This document shows, piece after piece, positions 1 to 9,433 of a DNA stretch of 64,000 bases. The translations under genes were made by a program, and so were the position numbers. The notes beneath the pieces are model-generated. The model ran no database searches. It worked only from the letters and a program-made list of their open reading frames with translations, and had not been told where the DNA came from. Source of the DNA: Beroe forskalii (taxonomy: Eukaryota; Ctenophora; Nuda; Beroida; Beroidae); contig WFMF01000031.1 in NCBI GenBank assembly GCA_011033025.1, forward strand, positions 496,001-560,000, in the 5' to 3' direction. How positions within the stretch are numbered: the first letter of the stretch is position 1; every line of letters begins with the position of its first letter.

Positions 1-951
1 GATGCTTTTCTGCCAAAGCACTCAGACAACGAAGAAACGTTGCACCCTGAGTCGCATATATTCACATTGTCTCTAGGTGCAGATTGCACAGTTGACTTCC
101 ACAAAAAGCATCACAATACCAGTGAACATCTAACCTCAATCGGCTGTCCTCCAAGGTCACTCTATGGTATGAGCCGTAAATCACAGGACTTCTTCTCCCA
201 TGAGATCACCCAAGGCAACATATCAGGTACTCGCTACAGTATAACATTCAGATCAGTAAGTAAATGGAATAGGAATGCCACATGTATTGTCGGTGATTCC
301 AACACGGGATCCCTACACTTTGGAACAGACAAGCGCAAGACATTTGGTGAGACATTACCTGGACATCGCTTCTGGGCTCCCACAATCGAGTCGATTGATG
401 TTTCATCTTGCTGCGCCTATAGTAATGTAGTAGTGATGTGCGGAACAAACAATATCAAGCAGCCGAGCGTAAATGGTCCTCATGATGTTGACATGATTTT
501 CCAAAACTATGTCAACAAACTGTCGGCTATACGCAAATTGAACCCAAAATGTAAGATATTTGTGTGCCCTATACTACCAAGCAAAAGTCACGAGATAAAC
601 AGAGGGGCATTGTACTTCAATAAGCTTATATTTAGTAAACTGATATCTGGAGACTTGGGGGTTCAGCATGTGCGGGGTTTTGATGATTTTCTGGACAGTG
701 ATGGAAGTGGTCTTTTGTCCAGGAGGCTGTCAAGACAAGTGGATCGCAACAACCGCCCAGATATGCTGCACCTCAACCTCTCTGGTGTCAGGATATTGGC
801 TGGCCTAATTAAGAGGGCTATTTTTGGTAGGGCACCTACCACAGGAGGTAATAGAGTCCACAGGCACACTTCTTCCAACCGAGTCGATGGTCGCTCATAT
901 TCAGGTGTTGTTGCATCACCTCGTTCCTCTGGTGATGTGACAAGGCATTGA
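1..951 (+). CDS. LINE ORF1 (partial): AlkB-like oxygenase segment fused to SGNH/GDSL esterase
   Basis: The frame is open at the left edge, so the true start is upstream; 316 residues are visible. Residues 1-84 fit the end of an AlkB-type Fe(II)/2-oxoglutarate dioxygenase: H7-x-D9 (KHSDNE), SLG at 24-26, distal H67 (FFSHEI), then RYSITFR with R78 and R84 six residues apart, the arginine spacing of AlkB. Residues about 95-265 carry an SGNH hydrolase pattern: GDSNT near 98, CGTNN near 147, and a D-x-x-H block in DMLHLN near 254. Esterases are known in CR1-like ORF1 proteins; the oxygenase part is the unusual feature. The C terminus is basic and Ser/Arg-rich. ORF1 ends TGA, overlapping the first ORF2 codon. 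Confidence 0.75.
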   Translation, partial: DAFLPKHSDNEETLHPESHIFTLSLGADCTVDFHKKHHNTSEHLTSIGCPPRSLYGMSRKSQDFFSHEITQGNISGTRYSITFRSVSKWNRNATCIVGDSNTGSLHFGTDKRKTFGETLPGHRFWAPTIESIDVSSCCAYSNVVVMCGTNNIKQPSVNGPHDVDMIFQNYVNKLSAIRKLNPKCKIFVCPILPSKSHEINRGALYFNKLIFSKLISGDLGVQHVRGFDDFLDSDGSGLLSRRLSRQVDRNNRPDMLHLNLSGVRILAGLIKRAIFGRAPTTGGNRVHRHTSSNRVDGRSYSGVVASPRSSGDVTRH

Positions 952-3900
952 ATTCAAAATTCAATCAGTTAATTAAAGAAAAATGCAACTACTGTGTAAA
1001 AAATGTAAATGTTGGTCAAAATGCATACGAATGTTTCTGCTGCAATAAAATTTTTCATCAGAATTGCTTCAAAAAATCCTTTGGGGAAACTGTTAACAGA
1101 AATTCTTACTGCTCTGAATGTAAAGTAGATATTGAAACAAAGTACAACCCATACAGACACATTAATGATCAGGAATCTGATCATGATGATGACAGTGATG
1201 AGTTTACCCAAAGACTGTCTAGTATATTAGAAAACTGCTCTTCATATGATGTAGATAAGTTTAACTCTAGTTATGATAAGGAACTTGAAAAAAATGGGAG
1301 TATACTCTTCCAGAATATTGATGGTAACAAAACTAATTTTGACATGTTTTCTGCTCAAATTCTTCGCTTAAAAATGAAGTTTTCTATCATAGGATTAGCA
1401 GAAACCAATACAAATGTTGATGAAAGTACAGTGTACAGTATACCTGGATTCACTCCTTACTATCAGGATACAGTCGAAGGTAAGTCCAAGGGAACTGGAG
1501 TTTGTCTCTATGTAAGTAACTCACTTAATGCCGTAGTTAACCCAGCACTTTCATCTGTTAGTGAGAACCTCGAAACTCTTTTCATAACGGTCAACAACGA
1601 CAATGAGATGACAACTGTTGGGGTAGTTTACCGCCCACCAAGTGGTGATTTAACTGAGGCCATAAATGAACTAAATGAGATGATAGTACAACTGCCAAAA
1701 AAATCAGTACATATTATTGGGGATTTTAATATAGATTTACATAGAGACAACTCCAGAGAGATCCAACTTCTTGAAGACTGTACTCTTGCTTTGGGATTTA
1801 GTCCTCTTATATCAACCTATACACATGAAAAGCCTGGCTGTAAGAAGTCATGTATTGACAATATCTTCACTAATGACCCTGAAAGAACAATATCATCTGG
1901 CACACTCAAACTTCACATTTCCCACCATTTAGCATTATTTCAAATATGTGAAGGCATTATGCCCCACAGTAGAGCCCAAGATAAGCACATTCAATATTAT
2001 GATTATTGCAATTCAAACATTGACAACTTCAGAAATTTATTAGAAGATGAACTTCAAGACAATCCACCTAGTACCTTTACTGAGTTTGCACATTCATTCC
2101 ATGCAAAGCTTGACCAATCGTGCAAGCTTGATAAACCCAAGCAATCCAAGCGCACTACAGTCAACAATCCTTGGATAACACCTGGCCTTATTGCCTCTAT
2201 AAGAAACAAAGATAAGTTATTTAACCTATGGGAGTCAGCTAAGAAGAAAAAGTGTGTTATTAATAAATCCTCAGACTTAGCTGATCGTAAAAACTGTAGC
2301 TGCTTATATTGTCGAGATATAAGGGTAAAGTATGCAAAATTTAGTGACTATAGGAGGAACCTGAAGTTCCTGGTTAATCAAAGAAAGTCTAAGTACCTGA
2401 GTTCCAAAGTAGAAGAATGTGCAGGCGACAGTAAGAAAATCTGGAAAATCATAAATAATGTACGTGGTAAAAACAAACACAATGTAAAGGCTAATTTCCT
2501 TATTAATAACAAACGCATTACAGATAGGAGAGTAATAGCCAATGAATTTAACAAGTACTTTGTTTCATTGGCTCCTTCACTGAATAAAGCTTACATTGAT
2601 GAAAATGGTTTGAGAATAAATGAGTCACTAAGTTTTAATGATTTCCTGAAGGACAAATGCAATGATAAAATTGAGCTAAGAGAGTGCAACAGGGAGGAAA
2701 TAGAAGATAAAATATCTGATCTTAAACTAGGTAAGTCCAGTGATATACCAACCCATGTTATTAAACGAACTGCAGATATAATTTCTCCAACTCTCTCTAA
2801 TTTATATAACAAATGTATGATTGAGGGATGCTTTCCTGATGAACTCAAAACAGGAAGAATCACTCCAATATACAAAAAAGATAATGAAGAGCTATTAGAG
2901 AACTATAGACCAGTATCTACACTGCCAATATTTGGAAAACTTTTTGAGAAAGTTATCTTTGATAGAATGTATCAATTCTTTGTAGACAATGATGTCATCT
3001 ATGATAACCAATACGGATTTAGGAAAGGACACTCAACTAATCATGCCCTAAACTATTCTGTTACATATATTCGAGAGCAAATTAAATCAAAGAAATTTAG
3101 CCTAGCAATCTTTATCGACTTGAGTAAAGCATTTGACACATTGGATCACGAAATATTAGCTTGTAAGTTGAACCACTACGGTATCTGTGGGAATGCATTG
3201 AATTTGATTAGAAGTTACCTCTCTGACAGAAGCCAACTTGTTAAAGTACTGAATGAAAATTCTGAAATTCTTCCAGTAAAATTCGGGGTGCCTCAAGGCT
3301 CTGTCCTTGGACCACTTCTTTTTATTTTATACATAAATGACATATCTAATTGTGCTGGAAACTGTAAATTTGTTTTGTTTGCTGATGATACCAACATATT
3401 TGTTACGGGTTGTAACATTGAAGAAGTTTACTTGACTGCAAACAATATCCTTTCTAATGTGTCAAATTATATGGAATCTAACCTTCTACATATTAATACT
3501 AAAAAGTGCTGCTATATGCTCTTCCTGCCCAGCAAAAAAGGGGCCAATCTCGCTATTCCTGATGAACTTAATCTCTCAATTAATGGTAGAATTATTAATA
3601 AGGTAGACGAAGCTAAATTCTTAGGTGTTCTGCTAGATAAAAATTTATCATGGAAGCCCCACATTGCAAAGCTAAACAAGACACTAAAAAGCGCATGTGG
3701 GAGACTATATCGTATTGCTAACAGTCTGCCATCGAATTTGCATAAACAGATCTATCACTCTCTCTTTGAATCGCATTTAAGCTATGGCATCTCAGTATGG
3801 GGTGGGGTTGCCTTAAGTAACCTTGAACCCATATTTCGCACACAAAAGAAATGTCTAAGAATTATGTTTGGTGATACTGAAACTTATCTAGAAAAGTTTC

Positions 3901-4361
3901 GTACCTGTGTTCGTGCTCGCCCCATTGACAAACAAAAGCTTGACAGGGAATTCTACATCAGAGAACCATCTAAACCTCTTTTCATACTTCACAATCTACT
4001 TACTGTACAGAACTTATATCGACTAAGATGTATTATGGAACTGGTGAAGATAGTTAAATCTAGAGAACCCAGACCTCTTTACCTGACATTGAATGTATCA
4101 CAACGTAATAATAACAGGTTTGTAACTACAGAACCATCTATCTACTTTTCATACAAAGCACCATGGCTTTGGAACAGTTTCAGAAAAATTCCTGTCATCG
4201 ACAATTTTGGCCTAGATAGTGACGAAAATTTGATAAAATCTCTACTGAAGAGATCTCTTCTTGACGCCCAAAAAGTTGATACAGAAAACTGGTGTAACAA
4301 GAATTTCGTCGAATTCTCTAAAGTCCTAATGGAAATCAAAACTCCTTCCAATTCAATTTGA
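948..4361 (+). CDS. LINE ORF2: PHD-like finger, APE endonuclease, reverse transcriptase (about 1137 aa, intact)
   Basis: Residues 13-58 form a Cys/His finger (CNYC, CFCC, FHQNC, YCSEC) resembling a PHD domain. Residues about 115-335 are an exonuclease-endonuclease-phosphatase domain: FQNIDGN, LAETN, GVVYRPPS, IIGDFNID, CIDNIF. The final block reads SHH where SDH is usual. RT motifs follow: NYRPVSTLPIFGK near 651, FIDLSKAFD near 721, GVPQGSVLGPLLF near 779 and FADD near 810. A conserved C-terminal region follows RT. The frame is -1 relative to ORF1 and opens only at 936. No in-frame ATG lies ahead of the finger; the boundary given uses TTG in ATTGA, which overlaps the ORF1 stop. Translation by reinitiation or frameshifting is inferred. 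Confidence 0.93.
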   Translation: MNSKFNQLIKEKCNYCVKNVNVGQNAYECFCCNKIFHQNCFKKSFGETVNRNSYCSECKVDIETKYNPYRHINDQESDHDDDSDEFTQRLSSILENCSSYDVDKFNSSYDKELEKNGSILFQNIDGNKTNFDMFSAQILRLKMKFSIIGLAETNTNVDESTVYSIPGFTPYYQDTVEGKSKGTGVCLYVSNSLNAVVNPALSSVSENLETLFITVNNDNEMTTVGVVYRPPSGDLTEAINELNEMIVQLPKKSVHIIGDFNIDLHRDNSREIQLLEDCTLALGFSPLISTYTHEKPGCKKSCIDNIFTNDPERTISSGTLKLHISHHLALFQICEGIMPHSRAQDKHIQYYDYCNSNIDNFRNLLEDELQDNPPSTFTEFAHSFHAKLDQSCKLDKPKQSKRTTVNNPWITPGLIASIRNKDKLFNLWESAKKKKCVINKSSDLADRKNCSCLYCRDIRVKYAKFSDYRRNLKFLVNQRKSKYLSSKVEECAGDSKKIWKIINNVRGKNKHNVKANFLINNKRITDRRVIANEFNKYFVSLAPSLNKAYIDENGLRINESLSFNDFLKDKCNDKIELRECNREEIEDKISDLKLGKSSDIPTHVIKRTADIISPTLSNLYNKCMIEGCFPDELKTGRITPIYKKDNEELLENYRPVSTLPIFGKLFEKVIFDRMYQFFVDNDVIYDNQYGFRKGHSTNHALNYSVTYIREQIKSKKFSLAIFIDLSKAFDTLDHEILACKLNHYGICGNALNLIRSYLSDRSQLVKVLNENSEILPVKFGVPQGSVLGPLLFILYINDISNCAGNCKFVLFADDTNIFVTGCNIEEVYLTANNILSNVSNYMESNLLHINTKKCCYMLFLPSKKGANLAIPDELNLSINGRIINKVDEAKFLGVLLDKNLSWKPHIAKLNKTLKSACGRLYRIANSLPSNLHKQIYHSLFESHLSYGISVWGGVALSNLEPIFRTQKKCLRIMFGDTETYLEKFRTCVRARPIDKQKLDREFYIREPSKPLFILHNLLTVQNLYRLRCIMELVKIVKSREPRPLYLTLNVSQRNNNRFVTTEPSIYFSYKAPWLWNSFRKIPVIDNFGLDSDENLIKSLLKRSLLDAQKVDTENWCNKNFVEFSKVLMEIKTPSNSI

Positions 4362-5684
4362 TGGGGTAATGCATGACCAATTTTTTACATTTTTACAATT
4401 TTACTTATTTTGTATAACCTGTTTATTATTCATTCGAAATGAATAAGGTAAATGGTGGTGACCATGACTCGGTTTTTCAAGGTGCCTGAATCGTTTTAAC
4501 AAAAGCTGAAGTAACTTTCACTTGAACGAACCCAGATTAACCCCATAAAACCAACCTGAAAACAAGTAACGAACAAATATTATGCTTCTGGAATTTTGTA
4601 GTTTAAAGCCAGACTTGACAGGCTAAAGTGTGTTGTAAAGTGAATGACAGTCCAATACAAGTGAAAATACTGCTAAAAGATGAACAAGAGAACGATATGG
4701 ATGTCATTCGCTTTCATGTTTTAATGAGAGTGTACACATGATGCATCAGGCCTTTCTGATTAGATGTTACATTGCTGGACAAAGCAGCGCCTAGAACATA
4801 GATAACATAACACAATTTGAAAACAGCATGTAATTTTAAATTACTTAGGAAGACCACAGTAAGAAGAAGAAGAAATTATTGGCATCTTGTTTAGTTGATA
4901 GCTAGTTGACCCTGAGTGGTAGATCAGGTGGTCCCAAGGGGCACTATGAAGCAAATCGCAACTGTGTCCTTTCTCCAACCACAACTACTGCTCTGCCATT
5001 TTTGGTCCCTCCATATTCAAAATTGGTCGATCTCTACCTTAGGCTTTAAATCAAACGGTGCAGTTTGATCCATGGGATAGAGTTTCAGACCAATTTTTCA
5101 GGCCTGAATTGCTTCATGGGGCTATTTAAACAAATAGAAAGCTCTTGATCAAACGTGCAACTCATGAGTCATACTAAATGACACATCATCTGGTATGACC
5201 AGATTGTGGGTATCCATGTACAACGTGTATACCTGCACTGCACATCGGTATAAGAGTGCTCTATACCAACTATTTTCTAGTTTGCTTCTCCGGAACTCAG
5301 AGTTATGGGTTCTACAAATGTTGACATGTTAGGATGATTAAAGCTAATAGTTCATATTTTAATATAAATTATCAAGCAGCAGACAAGCTCTATTATGGAG
5401 GGAAGGATGTAGAATACCTCTTTTCCTTCAACATAAAGCTTAACTCCCTCCTGATAATTAATAGGTATCTTAGATCATATGAATAAATTTGCCATTTTGA
5501 AATTCATACATAATATATCAGACAATTAGATATTATTTGAAGAGCTTGTAAATATAGCAATCCCTATTTGTAAAACAACTCGTTGGCAACTGTAAAGAAA
5601 AGATCTTCCTAACATTTAGTCCCCATTTGTATTTTTGTGTGGTGTGAATTGTAAATTTTGTGGAGATAAATAAAACTTCTTTGT
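4362..5684 (+). other. Long 3' UTR of the CR1-like LINE
   Basis: There is no open frame of note. The whole stretch is repeated in reverse complement at 24.1-25.4 kb with only scattered differences, so it belongs to the element rather than to flanking DNA. It ends in AGATAAATAAAACTTCTTTG. In the other copy this terminal word is duplicated in tandem, consistent with the short 3' repeats used by CR1/L2-type LINEs instead of poly(A). Confidence 0.85.
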
Positions 5685-5691
5685 AACGCAA

Positions 5692-6541
5692 GTTCAATGA
5701 CAGTCTTGGCTTTGTCCAGATCAATTTGAACAAGCAACGGCAGGCCACCAAAGATTTGGGAACCTATATCCGCGATATAGATAAACCAATGATATTGGTA
5801 CAAGAGCCACATGTCAACGGAAAAGGTGTTATCTCTAAGGGGTCATACTGTCTTCGGGCCGCGGCCTGTAAGTCTCGGGAGACACCAATTAGAGCAAGCA
5901 TCTTTTTCCACTCATCCATGGAACGACAAGTTTGGTTTAAAGAGTCCATTACAACCGCGGACTGTGCAGTCGTGCAGACTAAGGTGGATGGAGTCAAAAC
6001 ACTAATTGCGTCATGTTACATGGATGGAACTGATACACAATGCCCAATGCCAGACTTCATGAAAGTCGTTGAGTACGCGAAGAAGCATAGTATCGCACTG
6101 ATCATCGGAACTGACTCCAACGCTCATAACACGGCATGGAATAGCAGGATAGGTGATCAAAAGCGCAAGGAACGAGGGAACAAACTTCTCGAGTACATCC
6201 TTGCCAATGACCTGTTTATTGAGAATGCGGGGTCAACGCCCACCTTTGACAACGGCTGCTGGAGTAATTCTATTGACCTCACGATTACGAACAAGGCCGG
6301 GCACAGTCTCGTAACCGGCTGGTTTGTGGACGTGAAGGATCGGGTAGAGCACTCCTCGGACCACCGTTTCATCGCATTCAAATCAACAGGGTCAACCCTT
6401 CTCGCCAGACAGAACTTCAGAGATATCTCAAAAACCAATTGTGAACACTTTGAGTCTGATCTGAACCTCCGGATGTCTTCAAAAGCCGAGATGTTCAGGA
6501 ATATCGACTCTGTCACGAAAATGGACCCGTGGCATCTGAAC
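5692..6541 (+). pseudogene. I-like LINE endonuclease domain
   Basis: The APE-type endonuclease reads ILVQEPHVNGKG (the catalytic Glu block), VQTKVDGVKTLIASCYMDG, IIGTDSNAHNTAWNS, NKLLEYILANDLFIENAGST, SIDLTIT and EHSSDHRFIAF. All core motifs except the most N-terminal are present. The frame opens directly at the junction with the upstream LINE, so the start codon is lost. The linker to RT continues in another frame after about 6540. Confidence 0.82.
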
Positions 6542-7831
6542 TCTCTTCGTCTATTCTTAGTGCCTTCAACTCGGCGACTGAACTGACATACGTGTCAGCG
6601 AAGATTAAACCACTTCCCTGGGATATGCCAGAGGTGAGGGAAGCTAGGAGGGATATGAGGGCAAAGATAAGGAGAAGACAGCGGAAAATACATCGGGACT
6701 CGGAACTTGATACTATCAGGAAAGAGGCCCGTAAGAGGTATGAAAAACAGCAGGACAATACTTGGACCGCGAAATACAGGGAATTCTGTGCGAATTTGGA
6801 ATCTAAATCCGAATCCAAAAGGATATCCTGTCTCATAAAGGACAACAAGGACACTTAGTTATGTGTGGTTAAGAAAAAGGATGGTCTCCTCACGGGACGC
6901 CATCCGAAACTTTGGACCGCATGACTGAAGTGCACTTTGATGTCCTTTCACCGGCCGACCCCAACCCTCCGGGCACTGCTGCAGGAGTGGAACTCGAAGA
7001 TCGGTGGAGCCTAGATCATATATTCTCTGAGAATAGAGTGAAACGGGCACTACAAGAATTCGATCCACACTCAGCGGCGGGACCGGATGGGGTACGCCCA
7101 ATCATGCTTCAAAAAGGATGGGGGAGCATTGGAGGTGCTTTCACGAGCATCGCCAAGGCTAGCTACTGGATGGGGTATACTCCTGCAATATGGAGGGACT
7201 CCTCTAGTATCTTTCTCCCGAAACCTGGGAAGGATGATTACACCAATCCTAAGTCATTTAGGACAATCACACTGTCACCTGTCATCCTGAAATGGATGGA
7301 GAGGGTGATTTTGTGGCGCATGGAAGCAGATCTGAAAGTGTACGAGCGCCTAAGCAAGAAACAATTTGGATTCAAGCGAGGAAGCTCAACAACAGCTGCG
7401 ATCCATAAACTAGTCAGGAAACTCGAGATGGCCATCCTAAACAAGGGGATGGCGCTCGGTACTTTCCTTGACATAGAAGGAGCGTTCGATAATGTGTCAT
7501 TTGACTCAATCGATAAGGCCCTAACCAAGAACTGCAAATCGCCTGGCGTGGATAGATGGATCATGTCAATGATCCGGTCTAGGCGCACCACGGTGGAGCT
7601 GCAGGGCAAGGAGAAGGTCATATCCATTTTACGAGGATGCCCGCAGGGGGGGGGATTCTATCCCCATTCCTATGGAACCTTGTAATAAACGATATACTTG
7701 AGTTCACCAAGGACAAAATACCGTGCGACCTCCAGGCCTCCAGGGGTTTGCTGACGATATATCCCTGGTCTCAGTATTGACAACGCCTAAACCACCAACT
7801 GGCAGCAACCATCAAGGCTTTGACTCGGATA
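6542..7831 (+). pseudogene. I-like LINE linker and reverse transcriptase, first part
   Basis: A basic linker (RRDMRAKIRRRQRKIHRDSE) is followed after a frame break near 6860 by RT. Visible motifs are SAAGPDGVRPIMLQK, WRDSSSIFLPKPGKDD, FRTITLSPVILKWMERVIL, KQFGFKRGSSTTAAIHKLV, TFLDIEGAFDNVSFDSI, RGCPQGGG and, after a second break near 7655, GFADDISLV. The final residues before the hAT target duplication read LAATIKALTRI, the usual segment following the FADD box. Confidence 0.85.
7824..7831. repeat. 8-bp target-site duplication CTCGGATA (left)
   Basis: This octamer directly precedes CAGGCATGG and is repeated exactly after the right terminus at 9287-9294. An 8-bp duplication is diagnostic of the hAT superfamily when paired with CA-starting TIRs. 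Confidence 0.95.
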
Positions 7832-9286
7832 CAGGCATGGATCCAGCCCAGAATTTTTGGGGGCGTGCAAATTTGAGCTCATTCGGCGCCGCTTCGCGGC
7901 GCCTCATTCGCAGTAAGTGCGTTTTTCGAAAATAAAGATAATTCAAGTTTGTATTAGCACTAGCAGAGGCCTGGGGGCGGCAGCCCCCAGAAGCCAGAGG
8001 TCTGGAATGTAAAGAAATGTCATCTCAATAGGGTTTTTGCATTGTTTTCATCTCAACAGCATCATCGTTGTAGTCGAACTCAATTTCACTTATTATATTC
8101 ACAATCAAAAGAAAGAAAGAACAGCAGGGGCCTGGGGGCGGCAGCCCCAGAAGCCAGAGGTCTGGAATGTAAAGAAATGTCATCTCAATAGGGTCTTTGC
8201 ATTGTTTTCATCTCAACAGCTTCATCGTTGTAGTCGAACTCAATTTCACTTATTATATTCACAATCAAAAGAAAGAAAGAACAGCAGGGGTCTGGGGGCG
8301 GCAGCCCCCAGAAGCCAGAGGTCTGGAATTGAAAGAAATGTCAAATCAATAAAGTTTTTGCATTGTTTTCATCTCAACAGCTTCATCGTTGTAGTCGTAC
8401 TCAATTTCGCTAAATTTTCACAATCAAAAGAAAGAAAAAACAGCGGGGGTCTGGGGGCGGCAGCCCCAGAAGCCAGAGGTCTTGAATTTAAAGAAATGTC
8501 ACCTCAATAGAGTTTTTGCATTGTTTTCATGTCAATTTTCAACAGCTCCGTCGATTTTGTCGTACATTATTTCACTAAATATATTACCAATCACCAGGAA
8601 TAAAGAACAGCAGGGGTCTGGGGTGGCAGCCTCCAGAAGCCATATGTCTGGAAAGAGACATTTCTGTTGTCACCTCAATAGCTCAATAGGGTTTTGCAAT
8701 GTTTTCATTTCAACAGCACGATCGATAATGTCGCACTCAATTTCAATAAATTTAATATTGTAAAACAAATGAACAGCAGGGGTCTGAGCCCTCAGACTCT
8801 GAGGGCGGCAGCCCCAGAAAGCCAGAGTTTGGGAAGAAACAGTTTTGGAAGAAACAAGTGAAGAAGTGACCTCAATAGCGTATTCCCATTCAATTGATAC
8901 TTTTATGTCTCCAAACCAATAATTCAGATCATATAAAGCTTGTCCGTGGAGACAATTACTGCAGCATCTGATTTTCTCAGTGGTATCCATCATTGAAGCA
9001 TCCTTCAGGCCCACACTGAATGGAAGGCCATCGATTTCTGACGAATGCTATTCTAGATACTTGACAGTTGACAAATAAGACTATACATGGATCGGAATTT
9101 ATAACGTCTCATATGTTTAAAAAACTAATAATTTTCATAAATTCTTTAGTCCTTTTTCGGACTGTATTTTAAATTCTAATGATGCTTTAGTTTGAAATCT
9201 TTGAATTGCACGCCCAGAGCACGCCCCCAAATTTTCGTTTGGGGGCGTGCGCACGCCCCCAGCACGCCCCCGTGGATCCATGCCTG
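7832..9286. mobile_element. Non-autonomous hAT element with internal tandem array
   Basis: The element begins CAGGCATGGATCCA and ends TGGATCCATGCCTG, a perfect 14-bp terminal inverted repeat, flanked by the exact 8-bp duplication CTCGGATA. Next to the termini are GGGGGCGTGC-type blocks in opposing orientation. The interior is a tandem array of about 160 bp units plus an AT-rich right third (8830-9220). No transposase-like frame is present, so it depends on a hAT transposase elsewhere. It sits inside the LINE RT coding region and therefore post-dates that LINE. Confidence 0.95.
7960..8830. repeat. Six tandem units of about 160 bp inside the hAT element
   Basis: Each unit begins near CAGGGGTCTGGGGGCGGCAG and continues through AGAAGCCAGAGGTCTGGAA, an AAAGAAATGTCA block and TTGCATTGTTTTCATCTCAA. 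Starts fall near 7969, 8131, 8291, 8450, 8617 and 8781. Divergence increases toward the right. Apparent open frames over this array are only repeats of the same GC-rich word. A related CTGGGGGCACAGCCCCCGG word occurs alone near 15607. Confidence 0.9.
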
Positions 9287-9294
9287 CTCGGATA
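9287..9294. repeat. 8-bp target-site duplication CTCGGATA (right)
   Basis: This is an exact copy of the octamer at 7824-7831 and defines the right boundary of the hAT element. The interrupted LINE resumes with CCCTTCGGGAGG. Confidence 0.95.
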
Positions 9295-9433
9295 CCCTTC
9301 GGGAGGTAACCCAAAGAAGCCTAAACAGTATCAACCAGGGCAAATGGTCTGAAGCTATCTCAGCTGAAGACCCACTGCGTCATGTTTACAAATAGGAGGA
9401 ACTGGTCATTCAGTTGATGGCGTCGAAATCGAA

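Larger units (their letters stand above)
1..5684 (+). mobile_element. CR1-like LINE (non-LTR retrotransposon), left end outside window
   Basis: The parts in order are an ORF1 with a 2OG-Fe(II) oxygenase-like segment and an SGNH esterase, an ORF2 with a PHD-like finger, APE-type endonuclease and reverse transcriptase, and an unusually long 3' UTR of about 1.3 kb. Esterase-bearing ORF1 plus a PHD/zinc finger is typical of the CR1 group. The 3' end is set at about 5684 because similarity to the opposite-strand copy at 24.1-27.0 kb stops there, after AAACTTCTTTGT. There is no poly(A) tail, as usual for CR1-like LINEs. ORF2 is uninterrupted, so the copy is young. Immediately downstream begins the endonuclease frame of another LINE, suggesting that this element inserted into that one. 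Confidence 0.9.

Noticed and set aside
7834-8763. Coding region between the two halves of the I-like LINE
   Set aside because: The 8-bp duplication and TIRs show it is a hAT MITE; the frames are repeat artefacts.
8037-8830. CRISPR array from regularly spaced repeats
   Set aside because: Units of about 160 bp repeat along their whole length with no unique spacers, in a eukaryotic genome.
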